A DNA stretch of 64,000 nt from NCBI RefSeq assembly GCF_029784135.1, contig NC_073744.1:75495935-75559934 (forward strand). The letters run 5' to 3'. This DNA comes from Toxorhynchites rutilus septentrionalis (taxonomy: Eukaryota; Arthropoda; Insecta; Diptera; Culicidae). The notes beneath the pieces are model-generated. The model saw nothing but the letters and a program-made list of their open reading frames with translations, made no database searches and had not been told where the DNA came from. Shown piece by piece: positions 23,138 through 33,675 of the stretch. The position numbers and the translations under genes are program-made. Every line of letters starts with the position of its first letter. The first letter of the stretch is position 1.

Positions 23138-24975
23138 CTACTATTTGCATAGAATTCAGACTACCGTCAAACAGGATCCTTCTCGCTTCTGGGATTACAT
23201 CAAGCACCTGAAAGCTGGCAAGAGCATCCCTGGCTATGTAAACTTGGATGGAATGACATCTCGCTCAAATTCGGAAGCAGCCAATCTTTTCGCTACTTTC
23301 TTTGAGAGCGTGTTCAGTAAGGCGTCACCCGTTCAACGACAAAACTGCTTTGAGTATGTTACTCCGCACAACATTCATCTTCCACGCATCCAGTTTTCTC
23401 AAGACGATGTTCGAAAAGCTCTCGAAAACGTCGATTCGAAGAAAGGTCCCGGAACAGATAATCTGTCTCCTGTGCTGTTGAAGAACTGTGCCGCTTCACT
23501 CTCGATGCCTATCGCTGCAATTTTTAACCGCTCACTTCAGGACAAAGTATTTCCACTGGCATGGAAAATGGCATCCATAGTACCGATTCATAAATCCGGA
23601 AGTTACAGTTGTGTCACCAATTACCGTGGTGTTTCAATACTATGCAGCCTAGGTAAAGTGTTCGAAAAACTGATTCACGCAGTTTTGTACAGAGTTGTTT
23701 CACCGATGATCTCTAACAGCCAACACGGTTTCATGAAACGACGTTCTACAACAACAAATCTTATGTGCTATGTGTCAGCAATATCACGGCTGTTAGAATC
23801 TAAGCAGCAATTGGACTCGGTATATGTAGATTTCGCGAAAGCTTTCGATACAGTGCCGCATAACCTCATCATTAAAAAAATGAATCACTTAGGATTTCCG
23901 AATTGGATTACTGAATGGCTGCATTCTTATTTATCAGCCCGCAAGGCTTTCGTCGTGGTGAATTCCGTGCGCTCTAGGACATTCAACATTCCATCTGGTG
24001 TGCCTCAAGGGAGTGTCCTGGGCCCATTGATATTCATCATATATATCAACGACCTGTATAAGTTGCTTTCGTCATCCAAACTTGGTTTCGCCGATGATTT
24101 AAAAATTTTCCGCGTGATTACATCCATCAGCGATTGTGACACAATACAAGAGGATATAAATCGTCTACTGATCTGGTGCGGTGACAACGGTATGCGCGTA
24201 AACAGTAAGAAATGTAAAGCAATATCATACACTCGCTGCAAAAACTTCATTAGTCATCATTATGATATGGGATTGGATTCTCTGGAACGTGTGAATTCGA
24301 TTTGTGATCTGGGAGTAACGATCGACTCTAAATTGAAGTTTAACGAGCACATAAGTATCGCAACCGCTAAAGCATACACTGTACTTGGTTTCATTCGTCG
24401 TCATGCCTCAGGTTTCACCGATGTGTATTGCCTCAAAACGCTGTACTGCTCACTGGTTCGCAGTATTTTGGAATATGCTTCTCCGGTTTGGTCTCCATTC
24501 CAAGTTACGCAAATGCTTGCAATAGAGCGGATTCAGAGAAGTTTCATGCGGTTTGCCTTGCGTCAGCTCCCATGGAATGACCCAGTCAACCTTCCCAGCT
24601 ATCCTGACCGCTGCAAGCTGATCAATTTGGAAACCCTATCTGACAGGCGTAAGAAACTACAACGACTTTTCATCTTCGACCTCATAACAGACAACGTGGA
24701 TTGCCCCGAACTGCTACAGCAGGTTCCGTGGAATATTCCTCCTCGCCGATTTCGGAATTCTCCATTGTTTCTAATACCTTTCCACAGAACGATCTATGGT
24801 TTTAATAATTGTTTTTGTTTGTGTTTGCGATCGTTTAATGATGTTTGTGAGGAGTTTGATTTTACTTTAACCAAAAATGTATTTAGTGTTAGAATAAGAA
24901 ATTTAAATTAATTTATTATATAAGTAAACAGTCTGTACGACGTTGTCGAAGATGGTGAATAATAAATAAATAAAA
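23138..24975 (+). mobile_element. 5'-truncated jockey/CR1-like LINE
   Basis: This non-LTR retrotransposon has lost its ORF1 and endonuclease. It begins in the linker before the reverse transcriptase and keeps its full 3' end, a short UTR ending in AATAAATAAATAAAAATATA. It lies tail-to-tail with a related element on the opposite strand, and both sit inside the older I/R1-like LINE. Truncation at the 5' end is the usual outcome of target-primed reverse transcription. Confidence 0.85.
23145..24911 (+). CDS. Reverse transcriptase of a jockey/CR1-like LINE (5'-truncated, otherwise open)
   Basis: A 588-residue frame that copies element RNA into DNA at a nicked target. Landmarks: GPGTDN near residue 101; NYRGVS near 159; HGFMKRRSTTTN near 194; palm motif A VDFAKAFDTV with Asp229 and Asp235; GVPQGSVLGPL at 285-295; catalytic FADD at 315-318 (Phe replacing the common Tyr); thumb region with GMRVNSKKCK at 349-358; C-terminal helices with LETLSDRRKKLQRLFIFDLI. 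The whole RT core is open with no stop or frameshift, unlike its neighbours, so this insertion is fairly young. The ATG at 23,145 lies at the truncation joint and is unlikely to be a native start: homology begins at IQTTVKQDPSRFW. No endonuclease is present, so it cannot move on its own. Confidence 0.9.
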   Translation: MHRIQTTVKQDPSRFWDYIKHLKAGKSIPGYVNLDGMTSRSNSEAANLFATFFESVFSKASPVQRQNCFEYVTPHNIHLPRIQFSQDDVRKALENVDSKKGPGTDNLSPVLLKNCAASLSMPIAAIFNRSLQDKVFPLAWKMASIVPIHKSGSYSCVTNYRGVSILCSLGKVFEKLIHAVLYRVVSPMISNSQHGFMKRRSTTTNLMCYVSAISRLLESKQQLDSVYVDFAKAFDTVPHNLIIKKMNHLGFPNWITEWLHSYLSARKAFVVVNSVRSRTFNIPSGVPQGSVLGPLIFIIYINDLYKLLSSSKLGFADDLKIFRVITSISDCDTIQEDINRLLIWCGDNGMRVNSKKCKAISYTRCKNFISHHYDMGLDSLERVNSICDLGVTIDSKLKFNEHISIATAKAYTVLGFIRRHASGFTDVYCLKTLYCSLVRSILEYASPVWSPFQVTQMLAIERIQRSFMRFALRQLPWNDPVNLPSYPDRCKLINLETLSDRRKKLQRLFIFDLITDNVDCPELLQQVPWNIPPRRFRNSPLFLIPFHRTIYGFNNCFCLCLRSFNDVCEEFDFTLTKNVFSVRIRNLN

Positions 24976-25181
24976 ATATATTTTATTTATTGTTGTTTTG
25001 TCTTCGATAAAACTCGCACAGACTACTCTACCTAATATTCTTAATTCTATTTTCAAAAGCAGGTTTGCTAGTCATAAAATCAAAATGTGCACTGATTTCA
25101 TTGAATGCTCGTAGGCATGAGTCCAATGGATTGTTGAACACGTAACCGGTCGGGTGTACAGGTACAGAAAAAGGCTGTGTG

Positions 25182-25578
25182 CAGTGTCTTAGAATATCAA
25201 CAAATATTCACGGGTAACGAATATGATTTCATTTCAGTGTAAATAACTTTTTTTCAGCTTGAAACACACTTCCCTCATTATATTGATGACAATAACAAAC
25301 GAGTTCATTTTGTTCATATCGCTGATGCATGAACAATTTTGCTATAATGAAAATGAATGAGATTCAATTCTGACGTCTCGAATTATCAATATGAAAATGA
25401 CACTGGGTGAAAAAATAATCTTCAAAACATATTGAAGAACAAAAGTTCATTTGTTCATATTCACTGGTTGTCTGGTTCTGTCATCTTGGTTTTCGTTTGG
25501 AGTATATAGGTTTTCGATGCAACTTAGCCCGAAAATCTGTGCATTTGAGCTTAGCGATGACGATTTTTTCCAACACTG
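25182..25578. mobile_element. hAT-like non-autonomous element in the minus-strand LINE
   Basis: Ends read CAGTGTCTTAG (left) and, on the opposite strand, CAGTGTTGG (right). The 8-bp sequence GCTGTGTG stands directly on both sides (25,174-25,181 and 25,579-25,586). On the minus strand the LINE coding path RQLR...TQP(F) is interrupted by exactly this segment and resumes as TQPFSVPVHPTGYVFNN, which shows the pre-insertion site. At 397 bp and without a transposase, it fits a hAT MITE. The right end contributes the spurious frame VLEKIVIAKLKC. Confidence 0.85.
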
Positions 25579-25586
25579 GCTGTGTG

Positions 25587-27339
25587 AATCTTAACTGCCG
25601 TGAAGGGACGCGAATAGGAACATTTTCTAAGAGTTGGGGACAGTCAATGTTGTTGCGCAGTAGGTCGAAGATCATCAGTTGCAGAATGAGAGTGCGCCTC
25701 GCACGTAGTGTTTCCATACCAATCAACTTGCAGCGTGCGGAATGATCCGCGATGTGTGGTAAAGTGCCCACACAGGTGCAGCGTATTCCAGGATGCTTCG
25801 GACTAAAGCGCAAAACAAAGTTTTTTGGGCGTAGATGTCGGTGAACTGCCAGGTAGAGCGTCGTATAAGTCCAAGTACCGTAGAAGCTTTAGCCGTGATA
25901 AGCGCAACGTGTTCGTTGAATCTCCACTTGTAGTCAATAGTAACTCCAAGATCGCACATTGTGTAAACACGCTCCAGTGGCACAGACCCAATGTGGTACT
26001 GATGTTTTACGGCGGCGATCCTACAGGTGAATGAAATCACCTTGTATTTTTCCACGTTTACTCTCATGCCGTTTACGTTGCACCACAATAACATTTCGTC
26101 AATGTCGAGGCACTCGAGCGTTGTCCTGACTACTCGATACATTTTCAGGTCATCAGCGAACATTTGTTTGTATGATGAAATACGGGGGCACAAATCGTTG
26201 ACGAACAGAACAAATAGCATTGGCCCGATCACGCTTCCTTGCGGAACTCTTGAAGTAATTGAGAAGACTGCTGAGTGTGCTGAGCTGATCAACACGAAGG
26301 ATTGGCGACCGGTCAAGTAGGAAAAGATCCAATCAACCAACCAGCTTGGAAATCCCATAGCGCTGAATTTTTTACATGCGTACATGTGCGGCACGGCGTC
26401 GAATGCTTTTGAAAAATCGACGTAGATGGAGTCGACCTGCCGACGGGCTTAGACTTCACGAAACAATGTATTTGTGTAGCAAAGTAGATTCGTTGTTGTG
26501 GACCGATGCTGGACGAAACCATGCTGGAACTCCGATATGAGTGGATGCACCACATTGTACAAAGCGTTGTGCACTAACCTTTCGAAGACTTTACTGATGC
26601 AGCAGAGAAGCGATATTCCACGGTAGTTCTTCACGTGATTCCGATTACCCGCTTAGTGAATTGGTACTATTGAAGCCTTTTTCCAAACGGTGGGAAAAAT
26701 TCTTTCCCTCAACGAACGGTTGAATATGCAAGAGACGGGAAAAGCCAGCGAGTGAGCACAGTGTTTCAGCAGAGATGGAGGAATTCCATCGACTCCAGGC
26801 CCTTTTGATGCATCTAGATCGTACAAGGCTTTCAAGACTTCATCCGGAGAGAAATTCAACGTTGGCATATTCAGGTTGTGCTCCTGGATGCGATCGAAAC
26901 TTGCAGCGTGCAGGGGCGGTGAAGTTGAGTTGTACACTGTCTGGAAGAAGCTCGCAAACAGATTAGCGACATCGCCAGGAGAGCTGACAGTGATTCCATC
27001 GAACTCCATTGTATCCGGGAAGCGATTGCCTGAGCGATACGATTTCACGTACTTCCAAAATGCAGATGGTTTTCGCTTAAGATTTGCTTGAGTTCGTTGT
27101 ATATATTCTCCGTACCTGGACATCAATAATGCGTTGTAATTCGTTTCCGTTATTCTGAGACTATTTTTATCTTCTGTTGATCTTGTGCTCAAATAGCGTT
27201 TGCGTGCCTTCCGCAGTACGTACCGAAAGTTGCGTAAATCAGAGGTCCACCTAGGTTGCGTCGGAATTGGCTTTACTACACGTCGTTGGTGGGGAATTTG
27301 CGCGTAAAGAATTTCATACAATTTGTCGTACAATTTCAT
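25587..27339 (-). pseudogene. Reverse transcriptase of the minus-strand LINE
   Basis: In order on the minus strand: KPSAFWKYVKSYRSGNRFPD and SKGPGVDGIPPSLLKHCAHS (open to about 26,653), then a stop in place of lysine in the IHKSG region. Next come NYRGISLLCCISKVFERLVH, another stop, and DSIYVDFSKAFDAVPHMYAC (palm motif A). The core ends with SRVPQGSVIGPMLFVLFVND and FADDLKMYRV (catalytic FADD). The thumb follows (NGMRVNVEKYKVISFT), then a frameshift near 25,740 into CKLIGMETLRARRTLILQLM. Every catalytic residue is present but at least two stops and one or more frameshifts disable it. Similarity to the intact plus-strand RT is obvious along the whole length. Confidence 0.85.
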
Positions 27340-27521
27340 ACAATTTGTCGTTCAGCTATAACTTCAACCGTGCCTCCGTCCAGGAGTTGAAGCCAATCAA
27401 TAGAGGATAGTATATTATTCAACGAGTCAAAGTTACACAACCTGAAATTCTATTCAGGTGGAAGAGACGCAGTGTCAGAGAAGTTGGCCGGACTGTAGAG
27501 GGCGTCCATGTTTAAAACAAA

Positions 27522-28035
27522 ATAACTTGCTATGTGAGAAACATTTGAACTTTTCTCACGGAGATTCGGCAGTAAGTCGGGTCTTTACATGGGCCTCCCT
27601 CAGGGCTCATGTTTAAGCCCCCTTTTGTAAAACTTCTATGTAAGCGACATTGACAATTGCCTTACACAAAATTGCAACCTAAGACAACTTGCAGATAATG
27701 GAGTGGTGTGTGTCGTAGGATCAAACGAATCCGACCTGCAAGAATCTTTACAAGATACTTTGAACAATTTTTCAACCTGGGCCATTGGACTAGGGATCGA
27801 ATTCTTCACGGAGGAAACAGAGATGGTGGTTTTTCTAGCAAGCATAGACCAGCAAAACCAAAGCTTCAACTTTTGGGTAAACATATCACTCATGCTGGTT
27901 CAACTCCAAATGCACTTGGGGTCCATATTAGGTATCTGAGTAAAAAATGCCAACAAAGAATAAACTTTCTCCGTACAATTACCGGCACTTCGTGTTCCGT
28001 TGATAACATAAAGAAAATGTACACTTCAGATTGAT
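27522..28035 (+). pseudogene. I/R1-like LINE, right half of the split copy
   Basis: Continues the element whose left half ends at 23,137. NLLCEKHLNFSHGDSA is followed by MGLPQGSCLSPLL (RT motif), DIDNCLTQNCNLRQLADNGV and ESLQDTLNNFSTWAIGLGIE. The catalytic box, expected as ADDG, reads ADNG, and there are stops plus a frame change near 27,800-27,900 (the tail IRYLSKKCQQRINFLRTITG is in another frame). A segment near 27,900 seems deleted. The copy ends at about 28,035 without a normal 3' end. Confidence 0.8.
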
Positions 28036-28149
28036 ATTCTAAGACACAATTTTTTAAACCAGATATAATTTTCAAACTTTTTTCCCAATCAATATTTCAA
28101 CATCAAGATTCTTATTGCCGTTTTGGATTTAAGAATCAAATTTCAGATT

Positions 28150-29058
28150 CAAATTTATCTATCTCTTCTTCTAATTCAAATTTCTTCGTTTCTGTATATA
28201 TCATAGTTTCTGTATATTATGTCTATATTTCTTTATTTCAATATTTGTGTATTTCTATCTGTCTGTGTTTCTGTATCTCTGCATTTTTGTATTTCTGCAC
28301 TTCTGTATTTATGTTCTTTTATACTTTCGTACTTCTGTACTTCTGTATTATATTTCCTTAATCCTATATTTCTATATATCTACATTTCTGTACCTGAGTA
28401 TTTCTGTATGCCTATACCTCTGTACCTCTGTATTTATATACTTGTGTAGTTCTGTACTCCTGTGTTTCTGGTTTTCTGTATTTCTGCACGTATTTCTACA
28501 TTTCTGTGTTTTTGCATTTCTGTATTTTTATTTTCTTTTTTCCCGTGTTCCTATATCTTTTTATTTCTGTATTTCTGTACTTCTCTATTTTAATATTTAT
28601 TATATTTGTGTCTTTCTGTACTTTAACACTTCAGTACATTTGTATTTTTGTAGTGCAATACTTCTGTACTTCTGTACTACTCTGTGTTTCTGTATTTCTG
28701 TATTTTCTGTATTTCAGCATTTTTAGTATTTCTTTACTTCTGTATCACTGTATTTCTGTACTTTTATACTTCTGTACTTCTGTGTTACTGTATTTTCCGT
28801 ATTCCAGCATTTTCAATATTTCTGTATTACTATACGTATGTACTTTTGTACTTTTATGCTTCTCTACTTCTGTACTTTTGCACTTCTGCACTTCTGCACT
28901 TATGTGCTTCTGTGTTTCTGTATTTTTATTTCCTTTTTTTCCTTTGTGCCTGTATTTGTATATTCCTATATTTTTGTATTACTATATTCATGTATTTCTG
29001 TACTTTTGTACTTCAGTACTTTTGTACTTCTTTACATCTGTGTTTCTGTTTTTCTGTA
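28150..29058. repeat. TTTCTGTA-type degenerate microsatellite (left part)
   Basis: About 900 bp made almost wholly of 7- to 9-bp words such as TTTCTGTA, CTTCTGTA and TTTTTGTA, mostly pyrimidine-rich on the plus strand. Long frames on this strand (Phe/Leu/Cys/Tyr-rich) come only from the repeat. The array is degenerate, so it is old or evolves by mixed slippage. Confidence 0.9.
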
Positions 29059-29060
29059 TA

Positions 29061-29321
29061 CAGTAGAATCTGTTTATAATGATCAACCGCTTATTATGAC
29101 ATAATTACACAACGAAGTTTGGTTTCATTGAATAATCTTTGCAAAAACATCAGATATAATGAAATTCTTCATAGTGTCATATTGTTTATTGTGGCCCATT
29201 TTTAAAGAAATATGTCCGGTTATAATGCTCGGCATTTTTTCACAAATCGCTTTGTATGACGTCCGCTTATTATGACGTGTTTGTCATTTCTCTTCGATGT
29301 CATTATAAACGGATTCCACTG
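29061..29321. mobile_element. Pogo-like MITE inserted in the microsatellite
   Basis: The left end CAGTAGAATCTGTTTATAAT and the reverse complement of the right end CAGTGGAATCCGTTTATAAT match over about 22 bp. TA is present on both sides (29,059-29,060 and 29,322-29,323). CCGCTTATTATGAC-type motifs recur inside near each end. The CAGTRGAA start is like that of pogo/Tigger-type elements. The microsatellite resumes directly after it. Confidence 0.85.
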
Positions 29322-29323
29322 TA

Positions 29324-29392
29324 ATTTTAATAGTTCTGTATATCTGTATTACTATACTTATGTATACCTGTGTTTCTATACTTCTGTACTGT
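29324..29392. repeat. TTTCTGTA-type microsatellite (right part)
   Basis: Words such as TTCTGTAT and CTTCTGTA continue for about 65 bp after the MITE, so the insertion split one array. Confidence 0.8.
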
Positions 29393-32102
29393 TCGCGACC
29401 AAAGCGCGATATTGAGCAAGTGTTCCAAACTTCTATATTCCTATGTCTATTCATCCAATCTACTCCCCATCCATCATGCATGCAATGTGTGGTGTATGAA
29501 ACGAATACCAACAGCCTGACGCACAACGTGAAAGAAGCCGAACGCATACGAACAAATGTGTGCAAACCGATGATCCCTACTAATGCAGTATTCCATTCCA
29601 AATCCAGCCGTTGAATGTGTAGCTAGTGATGTCTACAATTTTCATTTATTCGATTAATCGTTGGGACATTTTTCAATATCCGATTCATTCGAATAATTGT
29701 CTCTCAATATTCGATTAATCGGGGGACTATTTATTTCTTGTAATCATCACGTATCACGTTGTCATTCTGGTGTCGTGGTCTATCGGGTTGTCGATGTTAG
29801 ATGGTTGGATAAAAAAATTATGTAGCCTAATTCTTAACCTAAAACAATTAATGCGCAAATGGCTCGATTACAGGTCGCCATATAGAAATCGATATTCAGT
29901 ATTATTGAAACACCAGCAACGAGACATAGAGTTTTAATAAATTGTAATTCATTATTTTTCCATTGTACATAAGTCATTGTAATTATTTGCCTAAATCGTT
30001 TGTCATTTCCATCTACGACTAGCAATGGTTCTCGCATAAACGTTCTTTGAAATTCCGTCGAATCATCCGTAATGACAATTCCACAACTCACTTTCTGTGT
30101 GTCTTTGGGGATGATTCAATCTCGCTCAGCACAGTTCACCTATAGTTATCGACGTTTTGGTTGATGGCACACGATGTTGTTCAAACGAATACAAGTCATT
30201 TTCATCTATAACATCAAAAGAACTGTTATAACTGTTCCCAAGTCTATTGAGCTTCAAAATAACGGAAGAGCAAATATTTCCAGCCCACGCGTGACTTTGG
30301 GCTCATCAATCAGTTCTATTGACAGTCGAGCCGCAATTTTCTATTCTCACCCACATGTTCCCCTTTTTGCTCCGCTCTATCTCTGTTGCTCTTCTGGATC
30401 CGCTTGGTTGGTTGCTGCGAGTCACCAAACAACGATGACAGTTGAAAACAAGAGCCTCCCGTTGGTGAAGCGAGATAACCGTAAAGTGATTAATGAACCG
30501 CTAACAGCTAGTGTAGCGTAAAAACGAACTAAAAATTCTGACCCCAAAACAGGAAGATCTTCTCCCGACGAAAACCAAAGAACAGACCGGGCGGGTGACG
30601 TGTAACCCAATTACCGATTGTGTATGGCTTCGAACCCGCCTCATTGACGGCCTCCAGTTCACAGTTTCTCCCCACCACATTCGAGAGATTAATTTGAATA
30701 AAGACGGCCGACGAGGGGCGGCTAACAGCGTCCGCAACTGGGTCAGTTTACTTACCACGCGGAGATGATCCCGGCCGGAGAAATCCGTTTCTTGAAAAGG
30801 AAGGCAAACAACTTTTGAATGTATTGCGAAAGTTTCAGGACACACTAGGAAAGAGTCAGGACCAATACCTATGTGTTCTACGATTGTGAGCAGTTTTTTG
30901 AGGATTGCAATTCCCTCGAGCATATTTTTTCAATCTGTTCAAATTGAACACGACAGCTCCGATCTGCAATTAGCTTTCCTTCCCGATGGGTGTGTGTGCT
31001 CCGTGCAGACAATGACAAATCCTTCGTATTACTCCAGCTATAATCTGAATGAAATCCGTCACCGAACCCACATCTTACGGGGGGATTACTGTCTACAGCA
31101 AATAAATCGTGCCATTCTCACAGTTTGCACAAGCTTTCACCCCGCCGCCGCGTACATATAATTTAATGCCACTTCAACATCCGACAGAGCTCTAGCGAAC
31201 GGTGAACGAGAAACAGCCAGTCGAAAAACACCACCAGATAAAAATGAGCACATCCAGCATAAATGGGTTCTTCAACATGTCATCTCAGCAGCGGTCGCTC
31301 CTTTGGTCGCTTCTTTTCGCCTCCCCGTCGATGTTGGATAGTGAAGGGCAGACGGAGCTGCTACTCCCAGCAAAACTACAAGCGTCCTTCCCCAGTACGT
31401 GATCCAAAATCTCCGTCGCAACTTATCATTCCTCGGAGAAAGAAGGCGAAAGAAACAAAAAAAACGACATTTCGTTATTCTCATTTTTCTCGCTCTCGTT
31501 TTTATATCTCTACATCCCTCCCTCGCCCGCACATGGTATGCTGTATGTATCCTACAATGAGCATGACCTGCTCGAGTCTTTCACAACTCAGCAAACACAG
31601 AAATAAGGCGAACATTAAATAAGTATGACACCCTTGCCTTGGCCGGACCAAGACCTCGCCTCTCTGCCCTTCCAGCATGTTCCATTTTGACGTTTTTTCT
31701 GTACATGGAATTTGGATACAACGTTTAAGATGGGATGCGTTGCGTTGTGATATAGTCTATAAACTCATTTTTATCACATTTCGGAAAAGATTTCGGATTG
31801 GGTTTCTCTGGCTCCCTCTCCCTCTCTGATATTGTTTGTTTTATACCCCACAGGAAATGAGCTCGATTTTTCGTTGCCACCAATTTACAACAAAAGCGTA
31901 TCTATCTATGCACTCTTTCTCTCTCTGGCATATTTATCTTCTATTACCAGCCATAATAATTACCGACGCAGAAAATGAAACGTTAAAGCAACAGTCGTTT
32001 TCACTTTCCCTCCGTTTGGAGCAGAGTGCGCTGGGCGGGGCAGTGTATTGCCCCTTTTTGTCGTCGCTCTCGTCAAACGCGTTACCATTTATGCTTTTGG
32101 CC

Positions 32103-32133
<31 letters not shown>

Positions 32134-32325
32134 GTTGTATGTTACTTCCCCAATCGACTGTAATGCTATTCCAAACTCACTCTTGCGTTGGTGCAAATGG
32201 GAAAACTCATATGAGTGAGTGTGAGAATTGATTCCCTTTTTTTTAACGCCTCTGCATCTATCAATTTTATCGGCACTTCTCGGGATGGAAACTGTGTATG
32301 TTTGTGCGATTTGTTTAGTTGATTA
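29393..32325. other. Unassigned, probably unique DNA
   Basis: About 2.9 kb with no recognised element. Notable items: ATTCGATTAATCG-type motifs near 29,650-29,720, which can mark hAT ends; mixed GC-richer patches at 30,540-30,800 and 31,140-31,460; and a CAG trinucleotide run at 32,103-32,120. The longest frame (30,501-30,923 minus, 140 codons) has no known motif. The relatively balanced composition would suit regulatory or intronic host DNA. Confidence 0.45.
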
Positions 32326-33388
32326 GCTCTCGAGTTGTTTTAGCTTGATTAGCTCTCGAGTTATGCAGAAATTTGTGTTTCATTTATATGGATGACCCCT
32401 CTAGAGAGGAACCCCCTAGAACCTCCACTTGCCAAATTTGACTCTAATTCCTTGATTAATTTTCGAGTCATATAGAAATTTGTGTTTCATTTGTATTGCA
32501 GCCCCCCTTAGAGAGGAGGGAACGAGTTTTGAATCACCCTAGAAGCATTCGTTGTCTCATAAAACCTTCACTTGTTAAATTTGGCTCCATTTGCTTTAAT
32601 AGTTCTCGAATTATGCAGAAATTTGTTTCATTTGAATGGCGCCCCCTCTTAGAGAAGGGGGAGGAGTGTCAAATCACCATAGAAACATTTATTGTCCCCT
32701 GAAACCTCCTCTTGTCAAATTTGGCTCCATTTGCCCAATTAGTTCTCGAGTTATGTAGAAATTTGTGTTTCATTTGTATGGTAACTCCCCTTAGAGAGGA
32801 GATATGAGTGTCGAATCACCCTAGAAGCATTTTTTGTTGCCAAAACCTTCACTTGCCAAATTTGGTTCCATTTGCTTGATTAATTCTCGATCTACGCAGA
32901 AATTTGTGTTTCATTTGTATGGCAACCCCCCTTAGAGAGGAGGAAGGACTATCTAATCACCCTAGAGACATTTCTTGCCCCCTGAAATCTCCACATGCCA
33001 AATTTGGCCTCATTTACTAGATTAGTTCTCGAGTTATACAGAAATTTGTGAGGCAGCCCCCCTTAAAGAGGGGGGGGGAGGAGTGTCAAATCATCCTAGA
33101 AGTATTTCCTATCTCCACATGCCCCCTCTTAGAGAAGGGGGAGGGGTGTCAAATCACCATAGAAACATTTATTGTCCCCTGAAACCTCCTCTTGTCAAAT
33201 TTGGCTCCATTTGCCCAATTAGTTCTCGATTTATGCAGAAATTTGTGTTTCATTTGTATGACCCTTAGGTCTCGAGCCATCATAAGAACCATCCCCGGCC
33301 CTAAAAACCCTACATGCAAATTTTCACGCCGACCGATTGAGTAATTTCCGAGAATCAGAAAGACAGACAGAAATCCATCTCTATATAT
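32326..33388. mobile_element. Interspersed element built of 141-bp internal repeats
   Basis: The anchor GAAATTTGTGTTTCAT (or close variants) recurs at about 32,368, 32,475, 32,618, 32,758, 32,899, 33,041 and 33,238; four of the six intervals are 140-143 bp. Each unit contains CCCCTTAGAGAGG-like, CACCATAGAAACATTT, AAACCTCC and AGTTCTCGAGTTATG blocks. The array ends in CCGACCGATTGAGTAATTTC and AGACAGACAG. A shorter copy of the same family lies at 36,337-36,786. Class unknown; the AGACAGACAG end resembles 3' ends of some insect RTE-like or derived elements, which is an inference. Confidence 0.8.
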
Positions 33389-33675
33389 CTAGATAAAGAT
33401 TGAACATTTCTACTCCTAATTTTAAAACTCAACTTCAGACCATTGAATCTTGTTTTCAGATTCCGACTTTCAAATTCCGTATTATAGATTTACATTCCTG
33501 ATTTCTGATTATCACATTCTGAGCGTAGAATTCTGAAACAGCTTAAATCTTTATTTTCAATCTAAAATCTGATATATCTATGATCATATCTGTAGTATTA
33601 TAACTCACATGAAATCTGAAACATGAAAAATGCAGGAGACAATCAAATGTTGAAAATCTAAGATAAAAAGTCAGA
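33389..33675. repeat. Degenerate TTCTGAATC/CAGATTTT-type simple repeat flank
   Basis: The stretch before the heptamer array is made of quasi-repeated words such as GATTCCGAC, TTTCAAATTCCG and TTCTGATT. Similar words (GGAATCTGAATCTGAG) follow the array at 34,840-34,890. These look like diverged edges of simple-sequence DNA. Confidence 0.5.

Larger units (their letters stand above)
24976..27515 (-). mobile_element. Second jockey/CR1-like LINE, opposite strand, decayed
   Basis: Reading from about 27,515 leftward: pre-RT linker (NNILSSIDWLQLLDGGTV), a full set of RT motifs with several stops and frameshifts, and the C-terminal end FNNPLDSCLRAFNEISAHFD near 25,045-25,130. A 3' UTR then ends in a TATTTATTTATTA-rich tail that abuts the tail of the plus-strand LINE. 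It belongs to the same clade as that LINE but is a clearly different family. A separate hAT-like element sits at 25,182-25,578 inside its C-terminal coding region. Confidence 0.85.

Noticed and set aside
28219..29104. Plus-strand frames up to 186 codons rich in Phe, Leu, Cys and Tyr, resembling membrane proteins
   Set aside because: They come from the TTTCTGTA-type microsatellite and overlap in all three phases.
29640..29730. Complete hAT element with CGATTAATCG ends
   Set aside because: The motif repeats, but no paired terminus or 8-bp duplication could be located.
32326..33388. CRISPR-like array because of evenly spaced repeats
   Set aside because: The whole 141-bp unit is repeated with no unique spacers, and the genome is that of an insect.
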